This document shows positions 36,227 through 49,023 of a DNA stretch of 64,000 nucleotides, piece by piece. The stretch lies in contig CAMPDV010002334.1 in the NCBI GenBank assembly GCA_946699065.1, forward strand, positions 1 to 64,000, written 5' to 3'. The DNA is from Loxodes magnus (Eukaryota; Ciliophora; Karyorelictea; Loxodida; Loxodidae). The translations under genes and the position numbers were made by a program. Position 1 is the stretch's first letter, and each line of letters opens with the position of its first letter. The notes beneath the pieces are model-generated. The model worked only from the letters and a program-made list of their open reading frames with translations, made no database searches and was not told the DNA's origin.

Positions 36227-39200
36227 ATGCTTATTTGAATATTCTCAATCTTAGGTGTTACTCAAATAAGTTCATTGCAATTTTTAATTGTTAGTTCTCC
36301 TCATACAGTTCCGAACTTATCAGACTTCATTTAAAAGTAGGTGTCTCAAAGTTTGTTTGGAAACTATTCTTTCAATCCTATCCATCTATATCTGGAAAGT
36401 CCTAATTTTTTAACTTAGACTATTGAAAGATAAATATAAGACCATAAAATAGAATTCATTCTGGACTTAACATTCAACATCCTTTACACCTATAAACTAA
36501 GCCTTTTAAAGACTAATATCCCTTAGTTTGTAGCATACAGAGATATAAAATATTTTAGTAGCTAGAAAGTGTATTGAATTATGCCTAGTTATAAGTAAGA
36601 AGGAAAGGCATTGCAAGAACTATTTGCGAGCTTAAATTTAACTAGGATATCTTATATAAGCTAAGAAGAGGATAGATTTTATAAACCACCTGAATTTATT
36701 GATCAAAGCAAAATACGAATAGTCAACTCTGTAATAATTCCTTTGAATTCAAATTATGGTCTGAATTAATCAATATGTAATAATGATTATATGAAAGAAA
36801 GAATACTGAAAGAAGTTTTTTAAGTATATAGAATATATGGCTCTTCAGTAATCTTAATGCAGTTGGAAGTTTGCTGATAAGCATGAATTTATGCAGTTGC
36901 TGATTTATACAAAGCGCTAGAGGCTAGGTAAGTATGAGTAACAGGCTTGGAAGCTTCTTATATCATAAGTCCAAAAATATCTTAAATTATATAATAAAGC
37001 TCTAAGACTCGTGTTAGTATTTTAGATGATGGAATTATAGCTTTAACTCCAAAACTTTATATCCCTAGTAATTACTTTGATCTAACAATGTATTATGTTT
37101 CACGTTGCCTAGCCTTTATCGTAAAAATTGGTAACTTAAAAGCAGAGGAAAATTATTAATCTTTTAAAGAAACATTTACCAAGTTTAAAGGTGAAACTTT
37201 CGATAGTAACAATTTTATGATAACAGAATTTTCAGTTTTCAATCTGCAAAATAGGAGACTAGTAGAAGTTCTAGAAATAAAAGATGACTAAGTGATTAAG
37301 GTATAAGAGATATTATACCCTGGACCAAGCACAACACCACCTCCTAATTAATTTCCCATAGAAATGTCTTACTCAACTAACGATTAAGAACCAGACGGCT
37401 CAAAATCTCATTTCATTTTAACATCTCCTCCAAAGCATACTCCTTGCATTATTGATTATATCAACTTAGAATTAAGATAACTAAGTTAATTTTACTTTAA
37501 AGCAAACCCAATTTCATACGGTGGAATGAAATTTGATTTCAATTATACTCTGCAAGTTTTAGTGGAAAACTATCACGAAATAGGAATAGCTCATTAAAGT
37601 AGCTTATTATATTTAAGTTGGATATCCACTTACTTCGTTTTTAAATATATGGAGGTAAATATTCCTTATATTATAACGAGTAGAGAAGATGAACTATCAA
37701 ATATTCATTAATATGAGAATGTTATATACAACTATATTTCATGAGAATTTTTTCAAGACATGTATATTTAATTTTTAATCAGAAACAAATGAGATAAAAT
37801 TGGTATGATTTTTGAGAAATACGAACCTTCTAATAAAAAAATTCATGACAAGATAAAGTAATGACTGATAAAAAATGATAAGATAATTCTGAACTCCAAT
37901 GAAACTACACTCTTAGAATTTAATCAAACTGAAAATTAGTAGCTTTATGATGATATAGCTCGTCAGATAATTTAGAAGGAAATTAGAATATTATTTTCCT
38001 TACCTGCTTTAAATTTAATTTATAAAATTAAATAAAAAATTATGAAAATTGATTGATAAAAAGGAGATACAAATTTAGTTATTATGTACACTGCTAATTC
38101 CTTTGAATATGAAAGTGATGATGGTGAGTAGATAAATTCAAAAAAGTTATTACATGGAGCGATGACTATATCTCCTTAAGAATATATAGGAGAGATTGGA
38201 TAAGCTCTGTTAGAAGTTCAAAAAGAATGTATAGATTTTTTACCTCCTTCACCTTGTTATTATATTGAGTAACCGTTAATAATTGCTAGAGGACTTAAAC
38301 TTTGCATAGAATAAGTTTAAGATTTTCTAAATCCAAAAAATTTGATATAAAATATGAGAAATCCATAATTAACGGGATGTAGTGGATCAATAAAATTCTA
38401 AAAGAACTCCAATTTTAGAGATAATCTAAACTTTTTCTTCATCAATAATGTTTATGATTGACAGTGAAATTTGCATTTGGTTCCTTACCTTGAATATTGT
38501 TAAACATGTGCAATTGTATGAAATAAGCTAAACAAACCGACTTGAAATGACAACACCACAGATACTCCTTAAGATTCTTTCGAATTATACGACAGTAATT
38601 GTGACTTCTCAGTTCGAAGGGTGAAAAAATTCGATTTAGGTTATAATATAAGTATTTTAGAGTTAGTATTTATATCTTTAGTTACTCTTTCTGCAACTAT
38701 TTGGGGCTTTAAAGTTTGAAGATCTCATAAACAAGAAGTACTGAAGAATAAAGTATTGATGAGTAGCGAAGACGAAATATTTATAATATATTTGCTGATT
38801 CAATTTATATAATACGTTATGTTAGGACCAGATTTAAGTAATTTATTTTTTCAAGCTACTTTTTCGCAAATTTTATCGCTTGACTTTTTAGTTATAAAGA
38901 TGAGCAATTATTTCTTTTGAACTAGTGTTCTCTTTAGTTCAATCTTGGCCTTTTCTATCATTTTTCTATATTTAGCTTTTTTATTCTAATTCGAGGTAAA
39001 ATATAAAAGCAATTGTATACTAAGAAATTTGGGAAAGTTCTCTTATCTTTTTAGTCCTATTTTGACAGAAATAACTTTTATGCCAGTTATTTTTATACTA
39101 ACAGAGATATACAAATGCAGCTATGGTAGAGATAGCAATTTAAATGAAGAAATAGAAATCTCCGAAAGCTTTTTAGATATGAACTGCTCTAAATAATGCT

Positions 39201-40207
39201 TTACATAAATGCATTTTATAGCCATAGCCTTATCAACGCTAGCTTTATTTTTCTACATTCCTTTAGTAGTTTTAGTAAGACCTCACTGATAAGAATTATA
39301 AGGAGATACTATTCATATAAAATAGCAACCCTGATATATTGTACTTAAGAGCACTATTTAGATTATAATAGTAATTTTGAATTAGGCTTTAAAAGAATTT
39401 CATCCTTTCCTTCATGGTATTATTTACTCTCTAATATTTCTAGTTTTTGCTATTCTAGTGCTTATAAAGAAGGCTTTAACTTACCTAAAATTTAACTGAA
39501 TGTAATTTATTCTTCTTCTACTTACTTCCTTCATAACTGCAATAGTGGCTTTATCATTCCAAACCTCTAATTCAGGGAAAATAGTTTTATAGATTATACT
39601 TATATCAGGTATTGGATTAATCTTCATAATAGGTATAATAGTTATGGGAAAATACCCTTCATACCTCAAATAAATAAAGCCAGATTTAGTAAACTTATTT
39701 AGATTTGGATTTAGACTAAGAGTAGATGTAGGTATACTAAATAAGCATATAGATACATAAAACAAAAGAATATAAATATATAAACAAATATTCCTTTAGA
39801 ACTCTAGCAACTCAGCTTTAATGAGAACAAACTCTTCTTAGGATTAAAAGTGATTAGCCTCATTACAAGACAAGTAAATTCTCATGAGCATTAAGAACTA
39901 AGTCACTACTTTTGTTTTAGAAGAAAGCTAAGAAAACAACTTTACAATAGATTACTCTTAACAAAAAATGAAAGAAAATACTAAAAACTAAAGTATAAAT
40001 CATTGAGTTACTAAATTTAAATTAGATAGCAAATAAAGTAAGTTATTCTTATAGTAAGCAGAAGTTAGGCAGGAAAATAGCATACCTTAGGAGTATATAA
40101 TAAAGGAACTTACTTAACACTATAACTTTTCATTTAAACTATTAAATTTTAAATTTTAAATTTAAGATTTAAAGAAAAATAGACTATGTCTTGGTCTAAT
40201 TAAATGA
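36227..40207 (+). CDS. Large polytopic membrane protein
   Basis: One frame stays open and protein-like for about 1,320 codons with TAA/TAG as Gln and TGA as Trp (many in-frame TGA, also TGG at 37619-37621). It starts MLIWIFSILGVTQISS, a signal-peptide-like segment. A roughly 790-residue, presumably extracellular region follows. Then come hydrophobic spans near codons 805-825, 898-920, 945-960, 995-1017, 1036-1052, 1062-1080, 1092-1108 and 1119-1141, and a charged tail of about 170 residues, probably cytoplasmic. I do not recognise the family or a ligand. Against copy 1, silent changes are as frequent as replacements, implying some constraint. The end is uncertain: in-frame TAA at 40115 or 40157 or TGA at 40205 are all possible, and copy similarity in frame fades after about 40130. 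Confidence 0.8.
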
Positions 40208-40860
40208 CTAAGTTCTATTTAAAAACATTTAATTTACTCTGGGTAACTAAATTAAAATATTAAGCATACAACTTTCTATTTTTATTTAAATTAAAGATAA
40301 AATTAATAAAAGACTTAATGGTTTATAGTCACTTAAACTTTTTATTAACTAAGTTAACGGAAAGTAAATGAAATGAACCTTGTAATAGTTAATAAGAGTT
40401 AACTTAGTTATTAAATTTCCTTTAGCTGCTTTTTTATAATTTTAACTAAATAGTTAATTAAAATTATTAACCCTAGTATTAGTACAATTCTATTTATGAT
40501 TTATTAGCTCTATTTAGCATTAATTTGCTTCAATTAACTGAGAAATGAAAAGTTTAACTTAAGATTAAGTTATTAATTAAATTCTTTATTTTCTAATCTT
40601 AAGATAAAGTCCTTATGATTTATATTTATTAATTAAGCCAAAAAAATTATTAAAACTGCAAGTTTTGCTTTGAAATATCTAATAATATCAATCTAATTAA
40701 ATTAATAGCTTATTTTTTAAGTATTGCTTACAGTTACAAAGATAGACACTACTGGGATAGTTAGCATATGATTAAGCTAAAAAAAATCAGATTAATAGAA
40801 TAAAACTCTTGATATTTCATGTCAAGCTGAATAAATAAAGCATTGCTTATTATTTTTCGA
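40208..40860. other. AT-rich gap, copy 2
   Basis: Counterpart of 1405-2040 with small indels. No gene seen. Confidence 0.5.
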
Positions 40861-40861
40861 G

Positions 40862-43560
40862 ATGGAATTTCTCATAAATTACAAAACTAAGTCAGGACTA
40901 TTACATTAAGATGAGTATTCCTCATGCATGAGAACTATTATTTAATCTTTAAATAAATCTTTAAAATGATTAAAGAGAATTATTGCAACTTAGGTTATCA
41001 TAGAATGATAATTCTTGTAAAATATATGGTTTTCAATGCTATAATTACAACGGATGAAGATATTAACTTTTCTCATAATTCTACATTTTTAGTCTAAATG
41101 TAAAAAGCAACTTGTTTCAAAACATCTTCAGGCCAAGAAATATGAAAAAAGCTTGCTAATAATTAAGTAAATAAAAATTAGAAAATTTTATAGATTTTTA
41201 CTCTTATTTTTAGGTTTCCTGATCGAGCAGTTTTAATACTCCAATTTATTAAGGAATATCATATATCCTAGATAATTTAGATATTTGAAGACTAAACTAA
41301 GATAAATTTGAAAATAATTTAAATAACTTAATTTTATTTCCTTATATTTTCGAACTAAGAACATTGGTATTTTCCAATTAACCAAAACATTATATTAACA
41401 AGAAGATAAAATAAAACTGGAAAAGCTATAAAAGCAATCTCCATAAAATTAATAAAGCTAAATAATTAAGAAATTAACTATTGCTAAAATTAGAAAAAGC
41501 ATATATGCAATAATTGATAAAGTTGTATTTATTTTATTTTATTTTATTTAAAATAAGATAAAATAAAATTATTATAAAGAAGGAGTTTTATTATTTTTAA
41601 TAATTTAGATGAGGATAGCTGTGGCATGCACATATAATCCAAAAACTTATTGAAATTATAATCCAAATTTTCTATTTAATTTTATAATAAGATTATCCCC
41701 TTTTTTATTATTCTAGATATATTTAATTTTATCCTCTACAATAAAATTTAACTTTTTTATTTATTTTTCTATTTTCTAAGTTTGCTAATATAAAAAAATT
41801 GTATCCTAAACAACTGTAAGCATATCATATTTTCCTCTCTAATTTCAATTTGTTTGTTGATATTTAAAATGGTGTCGAAATTTTTATATTCGGCTATAGC
41901 TCTTTTAAACCAGTTGATAATGATATTATCACAATTTTTTATGATTGATTATTGACAATGTATCTTAAATTGTATTATAAGCTAAATCTAACTTAAGGAA
42001 GATAATTAATTTTAGTAATTTATATCTGGATAAGTAGCATTAATAATTGATTCTTTGTTCTTAAATTTGTTTTTATTTATAATAATTTTAATTTAATTTA
42101 AGCTACTTAAATTATGCAGATGATTCTTCTTTTAGTTTGTAAGATATATATTTAATAAATTGATTATGTGGTTTAGCACATCAATAAATTAACAAATTTA
42201 AAATTAATATTTCTAAATTCTCAATTATTTCCTTTAATTATGATGATAAATACTCATAATAGACATTCATCTTCTTATGTTAAAGTTTTCCATTTAGGCT
42301 TTGTCTCAAGGTATAAAATGTTCAAGTATTTAATTTATATTTATCACTTCTTATTAAATTTAAATTCTAAAAAATTTAATATTATTTTGCCATCGAATGC
42401 ACTATAAATTAGGAAACAAGGGATCAGGCTTGAGATTCATTTGTTTAAATATTGCGTTTTTACAAAATTTTAATATTCAAACTCTATTTTTTATTTTCAT
42501 AATAATTCTGTGAGCATTGCTTACTTCTGCTTATTAGAGTTTTTCAGAGAATTAACAAAATACCTTGGCCAAAAGTTTAATTTAATTTTATATTAAGATA
42601 GATATTCTTCTAAAACCTAACTCTTTGATTTTTTTAGTTTTTTAGTTTTTTAAGAAGATTTGATGATTTTTACTCATTAATTGATAAGTAAATTTTTAGC
42701 TGCTTTCTTTATCCACAATTTTTTCTATGCTTAAAAATAAAATTTTTGATTCAACAGTTGATTTAATTAACACAAAGCTTTGAATCCCTTTTATAGTTCT
42801 TTTAATTAAAAATAACTTTTTAATTTACCCTGTTTTTGTATACTTCTTTTAGTGAATCATCATTAAGATGAACCTAATTATTAATAGCTAGTTAAGCGTT
42901 AAATAAAGCATACATTAGAAAAAACTTTTTCTTATTTCATTCAATTTTTTCTAATCTTTAGATGCTGCTCTTAACTTGGTGATATTTTACAGAATAACTT
43001 TAAAAATTAATTTCACTTTTAATTTTTTTTCCAAACAAAAACTTAATTGCAATTTTATAGAAATGCTATTTAAGTTATTCAACCAAAATTTTTTTATAAT
43101 ACCTTAAATTAGTTAATAAATAATTGTTTTATTCTTTTATAAAATTTTAGTTTTCTTTTTAATAATTTAACTATAATCTAATAACCTTATAATTCTTTAT
43201 ACTTAGAATATTTAAAATTTTAAAAAGTTATTTAGCATTCTATCATTAAGATTAATTAATATATATCATTTTATTTGAAATTCCCTCCAAATTTAAAAAG
43301 TTATCAAATAAACATATAATTGTTTCTTATATAAGCTTTATATTTTAGTTTGCTCCATTTATTTAAACTTATTTTCATTTTTATTATTTAAAATTAGTTG
43401 CTAGTATTATTGCTTATCCATTCTTTATTTTTGCTAAATTCAAGATATTTTCCTAATAAATATCTAGAATGCCTTTTCTTAAAAATTTATTTACTCTTAC
43501 TTCTACTTAGTTAGACCAATTTTATAAATAAAGCAAATATATTAGTAATTTGTTTACTAT
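40862..43560 (+). pseudogene. Family B member (degenerate), copy 2
   Basis: Counterpart of 2044-4747. Relative to copy 1 it has lost 9 bp in frame near 40925 and single bases near 41080 and 41310, and has other 1-bp changes. One or both copies are therefore out of frame. An expanded TTTTA tract (about 41527-41570) lies within it, just before the LLSFL-like block. Confidence 0.3.
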
Positions 43561-43616
43561 ATTATTATATTATTTTTTAAAACCGCCATAGTTGTTCGAA
43601 AGTGAACAACAAGGTC

Positions 43617-43837
43617 ATCTTCATCAGAGGTTGGGGAAGTTAAGTACCCATAATCGACTTTATGTCTTCCTCTGCTTTGGTTTGGCCTCGAGACATAAGA
43701 TCCTTAGACCTTCGACACTGGCTTGACTTGGCTTAGTTTAGTTTTAATACTGGAACGAAAAAGAAATAATATTGCGAGCTTCATCAGAGGTGGGTAATTT
43801 AAGTACCCATAATTGACACATGTCGTCCTCTGCTTTG
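43617..43837. repeat. Two ~62-bp direct repeats inside the SINE-like insert
   Basis: Units at 43617-43680 and 43777-43837 share CTTCATCAGAGG, TTAAGTACCCATAAT and CCTCTGCTTTG in the same order, spaced by about 160 bp. Confidence 0.85.
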
Positions 43838-43914
43838 TTGATGCAATGAGACACAATCCTGCCATGTCCTTGAACCTCCAACAAGTATTAGAGATTACGA
43901 GTATTCTAAAATTA

Positions 43915-44030
43915 TATCAGTATTGAACATTTTTATCAGTACTGAATAATTATACCAGTATTGAACAAGGTCTACCAGTATCTGATAATTTTATCAGTAA
44001 CAAACATTCTTGTCAGTATGAAACATTTTT
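43915..44030. repeat. 19-bp minisatellite inside the SINE-like insert
   Basis: About six imperfect units of the type TATCAGTATTGAACATTTT in tandem. Confidence 0.8.
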
Positions 44031-44109
44031 TTTTAAAGAGCTGCGCACCAACGAGAGTGCTACACTCTCTATAATCAAATTTATTTATATATAATACATC
44101 TTTTAAAAG

Positions 44110-45256
44110 GATCCTAAGCAACAACCAGGCTACGGCAGGTTAAATGGAACCAAATCGAAACTCTAAATGCACTAGAAATGGAATCCAAAAATGTCAAAAA
44201 CAAAAAAAGCAAAATTAATAAAGAAAAAAGATAAAGCCCAGTTCATACTTTAGCCCCAAAATAAGGAATTTCTCTCCGCCATTGTGCTGAAAAAAACAAA
44301 TAATGTGAATATATGAGAACGCATATTAAGATCTTATGCATAGTGGCGATTACGTATTTTAGCTATTATTTAGACAACATAGCATGAGATGGATAAAGCA
44401 TTACAGAGCAAGTAGCAATTAAAGAATTTAGAGAATGGTATGGTAAAAATATGGCCAAAGAAATGCAAGATTCACAGTGAAATCCAACGGCTTAGTATTT
44501 GTTGTATTCAATGGCATGAAAAAATACATGAATATCACAAGCAAAAGAATATGAGAATAACGAGGGAAAAAATTTCAATTGAATAGAAAAATTAGCATTA
44601 ATAGTATGACCCACATAACTACAAAATATATTTAAACTTAAATGAATTTTCAAATATATTTGAAGCAAAGAAGCCCATGGAAAATACGGAAAGATTAGAG
44701 GAGACATAATGCACACATTTCCAAGCATAAAGATATTAACAGGAAAATATGAGTATACAAGACTTAGAAAACCTAAAGGAAGCTAATAGAATTCCAGAGG
44801 TAATAGATCTGCAGGGAAAATTAATGAAATCATACCACCTTTTAAATTTTAAGTGCAATCAATGCGGTCAGAAAGGCAATACAGATAAATAAAGTAGAAG
44901 AATCGAAACAGTAAAAGTGAAAAAAAAACATCTAAATAAGTTAGGAAGATAACAAGCAGAGATTAGCATAGTTCTCAATTAGTCCGGGTTAGCAATGGCA
45001 CAAGAAGAAAAAGAGATAATAAAAGAGGAAGAAAAGGTGATAATTAAAGAAAGAGAAGAAAGATTAATAGAAGAATGAAAGTAGGAGAGACATAAAAAAC
45101 TAAAAAGAAATAAAAATTAAATCTTATTATAATGAAATTATGAATGATCATTATTTCTCGCAAAAATGAGATTGAGCATACGTAAAAAGATTAAATAAAG
45201 ATACATTTGCTTATTTGGATGAATTAGAAAATATTGATAAGGGATAAAAACCAAAG
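44110..45256 (+). mobile_element. LINE 1 remnant, copy 2 (5' part only)
   Basis: Corresponds to about 4776-5986 of copy 1. About 68 bp is missing just before the ORF1 start, and everything from the endonuclease onward is gone. ORF1 is frameshifted near 44250. A downstream block reads MSIQDLENLKEANRIPEVID and then the zinc-knuckle-like KCNQCGQKGN (about 44850-44880), better preserved than in copy 1. The right junction fuses CCAA of the LINE to AGAAAATTG, which in copy 1 lies at 9077. Confidence 0.75.
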
Positions 45257-45309
45257 AAAATTGTTTATAGCTTTTTTTAAGCTAGGCTTGGATCTCAAAT
45301 TCTATCTAA

Positions 45310-45376
45310 TTTATTATAATTTTAAACATTATATCGAATTTATACAGTAGTTATTATAAAAATTTTAAACTAGAAA
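45310..45376 (-). promoter_or_regulatory. Conserved upstream block of family A, orphaned in copy 2
   Basis: Same block as 9132-9198, but the gene behind it has been deleted apart from about 50 bp. Confidence 0.5.
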
Positions 45377-45387
45377 AATGAAAATAA

Positions 45388-45504
45388 ACTTTAAATAATA
45401 GTTATAAGATAAACATATTAAGCATCACTATTTTTTATATTGTAAGTAGAAATAAACGCTTATCTATGATATATCACTAACAATTAAAATGTTTAAAATA
45501 TAAT
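45388..45504. other. ~116-bp segment present only in copy 2
   Basis: Inserted relative to copy 1 near 9208, between AAAATAA and CATGTGAG. AT-rich, with no obvious target duplication or coding content. Confidence 0.6.
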
Positions 45505-46600
45505 CATGTGAGTTAAATATTTTGCTTTAATATTGATGGTTGTTGATTTATAATAATGGTTTTAAAAATATAAAGGAATTTAGAAGGAAAAATAATAAAG
45601 TTTATTTGATGGATAGTTAAAGATAAGGTAGCGGCTGCTAATAGAGCAAATTAATTTTAGAACTGTATAGTTGCTAAAATAATAAGATAATTAGTTATAA
45701 AATTATTGTTCTTTCAAATTATGATAGAACTATATTTCTATATAAGATCATTTTAGAAATACTAAATTAATTGATGCTAATTTAAAATCTAAAAATATCA
45801 AACAAAAAGAAACTGAATAAATCAATAGAATCCTTAGACTGAAATAAAAATATACTTGCAAGGCAAATATTTAACTTAACTAAAAAATTAAATTTAGAAT
45901 ATTAATAGATATATTGCCTAGAATAAAGTTGAAAGTCTATCATAATTTTAAAATAATTAAAAATACATTGTATACTTCAAAAGTTTGATACTTCCATAAT
46001 ATGCCATAATAGTAAGTTCTATATAGACATCAAATTGAAAAATATAAGAAATATTTAATTAAGAGAGAATAAATAACTGCATACACTAGAATTTTATATA
46101 TCTAACTTAAAAGGATTAAAAAAGAATTGAAAATAAGTGAACAAAATTATTCTAAGCTAAATAATTAAATATAAATTTGTAAATTTATTGTTATTTTTAA
46201 TTTATATATCTTGATATATTTTGATTTTATTCATAAAAAAATCTCAAAATTTTTCGAAAATTCATTAGCTTAGCCTGGCATAAAATTAAATTTAACTACT
46301 ATTAAATTAATCTATATTCACTTTATAAATTTTGTTTTCTTTTGTATGGATAAATAAAGATTAAATAAATTTAAAAAAATACATATATGAATAATAATAA
46401 ATTTAAATAAACTTGAATAAAAGGAACAATTAAAGAAAATTATTATTTTTGTATAAATGTATTGAAATAAAATATTTTAAATTAATTTAACTAAGATTAA
46501 TAGTAATTTAGAGTTAGCATAGTTAAAATAACCTTTGTTTTATAATAAACTTTATTGTTTTAATTAAGTTAGTGTTTTGATTTGAGCTATTAATATCTTT
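45505..46600. other. AT-rich spacer, copy 2
   Basis: Matches 9215-10203 and then 12114 onward; copy 1 has an extra 1.91 kb at this join (about 46483). No gene seen. Confidence 0.5.
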
Positions 46601-46609
46601 AGATTAATT

Positions 46610-47660
46610 TTTAATATTCATTTAAATAATACAAAAATTTACATTAAAAAGTATAAGAAAAAGTATTTAGGATATTTTCAATTGATAAAAAATAAAAAGT
46701 ATAATAAAGCTTTATATCCTTATTATTAGATCTCCCTTTTAAAAATTTAATTGAAAGCGTTATAAAAAATATTTTATTTCATAATACATAAATTATTTTA
46801 AAAATGCTGTTAAATCAAAAAATAACTTACTCAAATATATTTAAGAAACATAAAAACTATATTCAATTATTATATGGTATTAACAATTAATCTAATATCA
46901 GATCAATTTAGATATATCCAGAAAATAAATATTTAATATATTCTTCAGGCTTAGAAGTTTGTTTAACAAAAATAACTGCTTTTCTAAAAAGTTAAATAAT
47001 AAGGAGATAAATTCTATTTTTATAGAAGAAGAAAATAAAGCACGTGAAGCCATATGAAAACGCCAACAAAAATATTTAATAAACAACACAAAAATAATAA
47101 AGAAAATGTTTAAAAAATTTGATTTATTTTTCTTAAAGAAATCTTGCCAATATATCGATAAAACCAATAGAAAAAAGGACTTTTAGCATAAGAATAAATT
47201 GCTGGCTTTTAATCGAGCAGAGCATAGAAGCATCAATCATAAATTTAAATGGGACATGATTCTATAAAAAAATTAAGTTATAAATAATTTATTATTTCTT
47301 TAAGATAAAAAATTATTAAGCAAATAATTTAGAAATATATTAGTGAAATTATTCAGAATTATATCTTTCATCTCTAAATAAGGATTGATTATTATTATAA
47401 TTCTTAAAAATAAAATTTAAGAAAATTTTTGATTATATTTATTTATAAAATAGAATATAATTTTTTATTCTAGGAGGAGTTATTATCTTTTTTACATAGC
47501 TTAGATGAAAAATATAAAGATGTAGAGTTATTGCAAACTTATAAAATAAATAAAAATATAAATAATTTTTATCTAAAAATAGAAAAATAAGCAAAAGCTT
47601 TAAAAAGAATTTATAAACTTATATATAAATTAAGTAAACACTTATTCAATTTTTAGAGTA
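46610..47660 (+). pseudogene. Family B member at 12 kb, copy 2
   Basis: Counterpart of 12190-13260. It keeps DISRK, FIEEENK (Asp to Glu against copy 1) and LKKSCQYI. Its downstream block reads EELLSFLHSLDEKYKDVELL (from about 47474), which is clearer than in copy 1. Frame changes between these blocks remain. Confidence 0.45.
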
Positions 47661-48956
47661 TATAATTTTTCTTTATATTAAATCTTTTATAAAGATAATT
47701 AAAATATTATAAATGATATTTATATTTTATTTAGCATTTTGCATTTACTTTAAAATAAAAATATATGAAATTATTTAAATTTAAATTTAGAATTTAATTT
47801 AATCAGTATCTGGTTTTAGACTTGTATAAAGTTATTTCATCTTTCTAATTTAATATTTTAAGTTTATTTATTAGCTTCTTCATCTAAATGAAAATAAATA
47901 AGTTAAAATTTAACAAATCAGATTAAATTTTAAATAAATAAGGGTAAGTAGAAGTTTATTCCTTCATAATATTCAGAATACTCAATTTTATCTATTGCTT
48001 AATATTTTATATAAAATATTATTATTTACGCTATTTTATCGCTTAAAACACTCCAATTAAAACTTTGGACTTTGAATTTGTTATTTAATGAGCATATCAC
48101 CACTATAACTTTTAAAATTTAAATTAATCTTAATTGTAATAATTAAAATAAATTCCAAATAATTAAAATTTACATCTAGCTTATGAAAAAATAAACATTT
48201 ATAGTAATTATTATAAAATATAAATGCGTCTATTTGCTCTCCATAAAGATATCTTTAAACTTAGTTTTTATTTAATTTTTTTAAATCTAACAATGATATA
48301 ACTGTTCTCTGTGTTGATTAAGAAATAAATAAGAGGAAGATTAATATTTTGTTAAATTAATAACTTTTATATAAACATTTAATAAATACTTTAAGCTTCT
48401 TAGTTTCTTTGTACTTACAAGAATATAAGATTAAGTTGCTTCATACTCTATTAAATCTTAATAAATATGTTTTAGAATGAAAATCAATAAAGATAGATTA
48501 AGTTTAAACTAACAAAAAGGAAAAGATTAAATTTGATTGCATTATAAATATTTTTTAAATAGACTCATGTTTCAATTATTTAATATTAGTCTTTTAGAAT
48601 CTTTTAACAAATACAGTCTTTTTTATTTATATTTGTGATGAAATAAAAATTTAGAGAAACAACTTCAGAACAAATAATTATATAAATCCTAGTTTATATA
48701 ATTTATTAAAAATAAACTTTTAAAAAAATATTTTTCTCTAATATATTTAAAATAAGGTTGCTCATTATTATGTATATTAAAGCCAGTTAAGTAATCATTT
48801 TATCTTCATTGACTTTTTGAAATATTTTTCTAGTTTGATAAGTTATTTGAGTTTATCTCTTTTTTAATTAAGTATCTTAATTTTAAGTTCCTAATATTTT
48901 AAAAATTTATAGTGCTTTTTTATTTAAATTTATAATAATTATTTAATTTAATTAAT
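47661..48956. other. AT-rich tract, copy 2
   Basis: Counterpart of 13261-14549, with no recognisable gene. Confidence 0.4.
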
Positions 48957-49023
48957 TTTCTAGTTTAAAACTTTTGCAATAACTACTGTATAAATTCGAG
49001 AAAATTATTTAAAATTATAATAA
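48957..49023 (+). promoter_or_regulatory. Conserved upstream block of family A, member 2, copy 2
   Basis: Identical in layout to 14550-14616 and directly followed by the ATG at 49024. Confidence 0.55.

Larger units (their letters stand above)
43571..44090 (+). mobile_element. SINE-like insertion, copy 2 only
   Basis: A 520-bp GC-richer insert absent from the same site in copy 1 (4757/4758) and flanked by TTATAT (43565-43570 and 44085-44090). It contains a hairpin GTTGTTC-GAAAGT-GAACAAC (about 43591-43610), two copies of a ~62-bp motif (43617-43680 and 43777-43837, both TCATCAGAGG...AAGTACCCATAAT...CCTCTGCTTTG) and about six 19-bp repeats around YATCAGTAYTGAA (43915-44030). Its 3' end GCTGCGCACCA...GTGCTAC...TAATCAAA resembles the 3' end of LINE 3. 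No coding capacity is seen, so it probably moves with LINE enzymes. Confidence 0.7.

Noticed and set aside
43581-43610. Possible polymerase III B box (GTTCGAAA) in the SINE-like insert
   Set aside because: The bases form the loop side of a perfect 7-bp hairpin and deviate from the B-box consensus; I could not find a matching A box.
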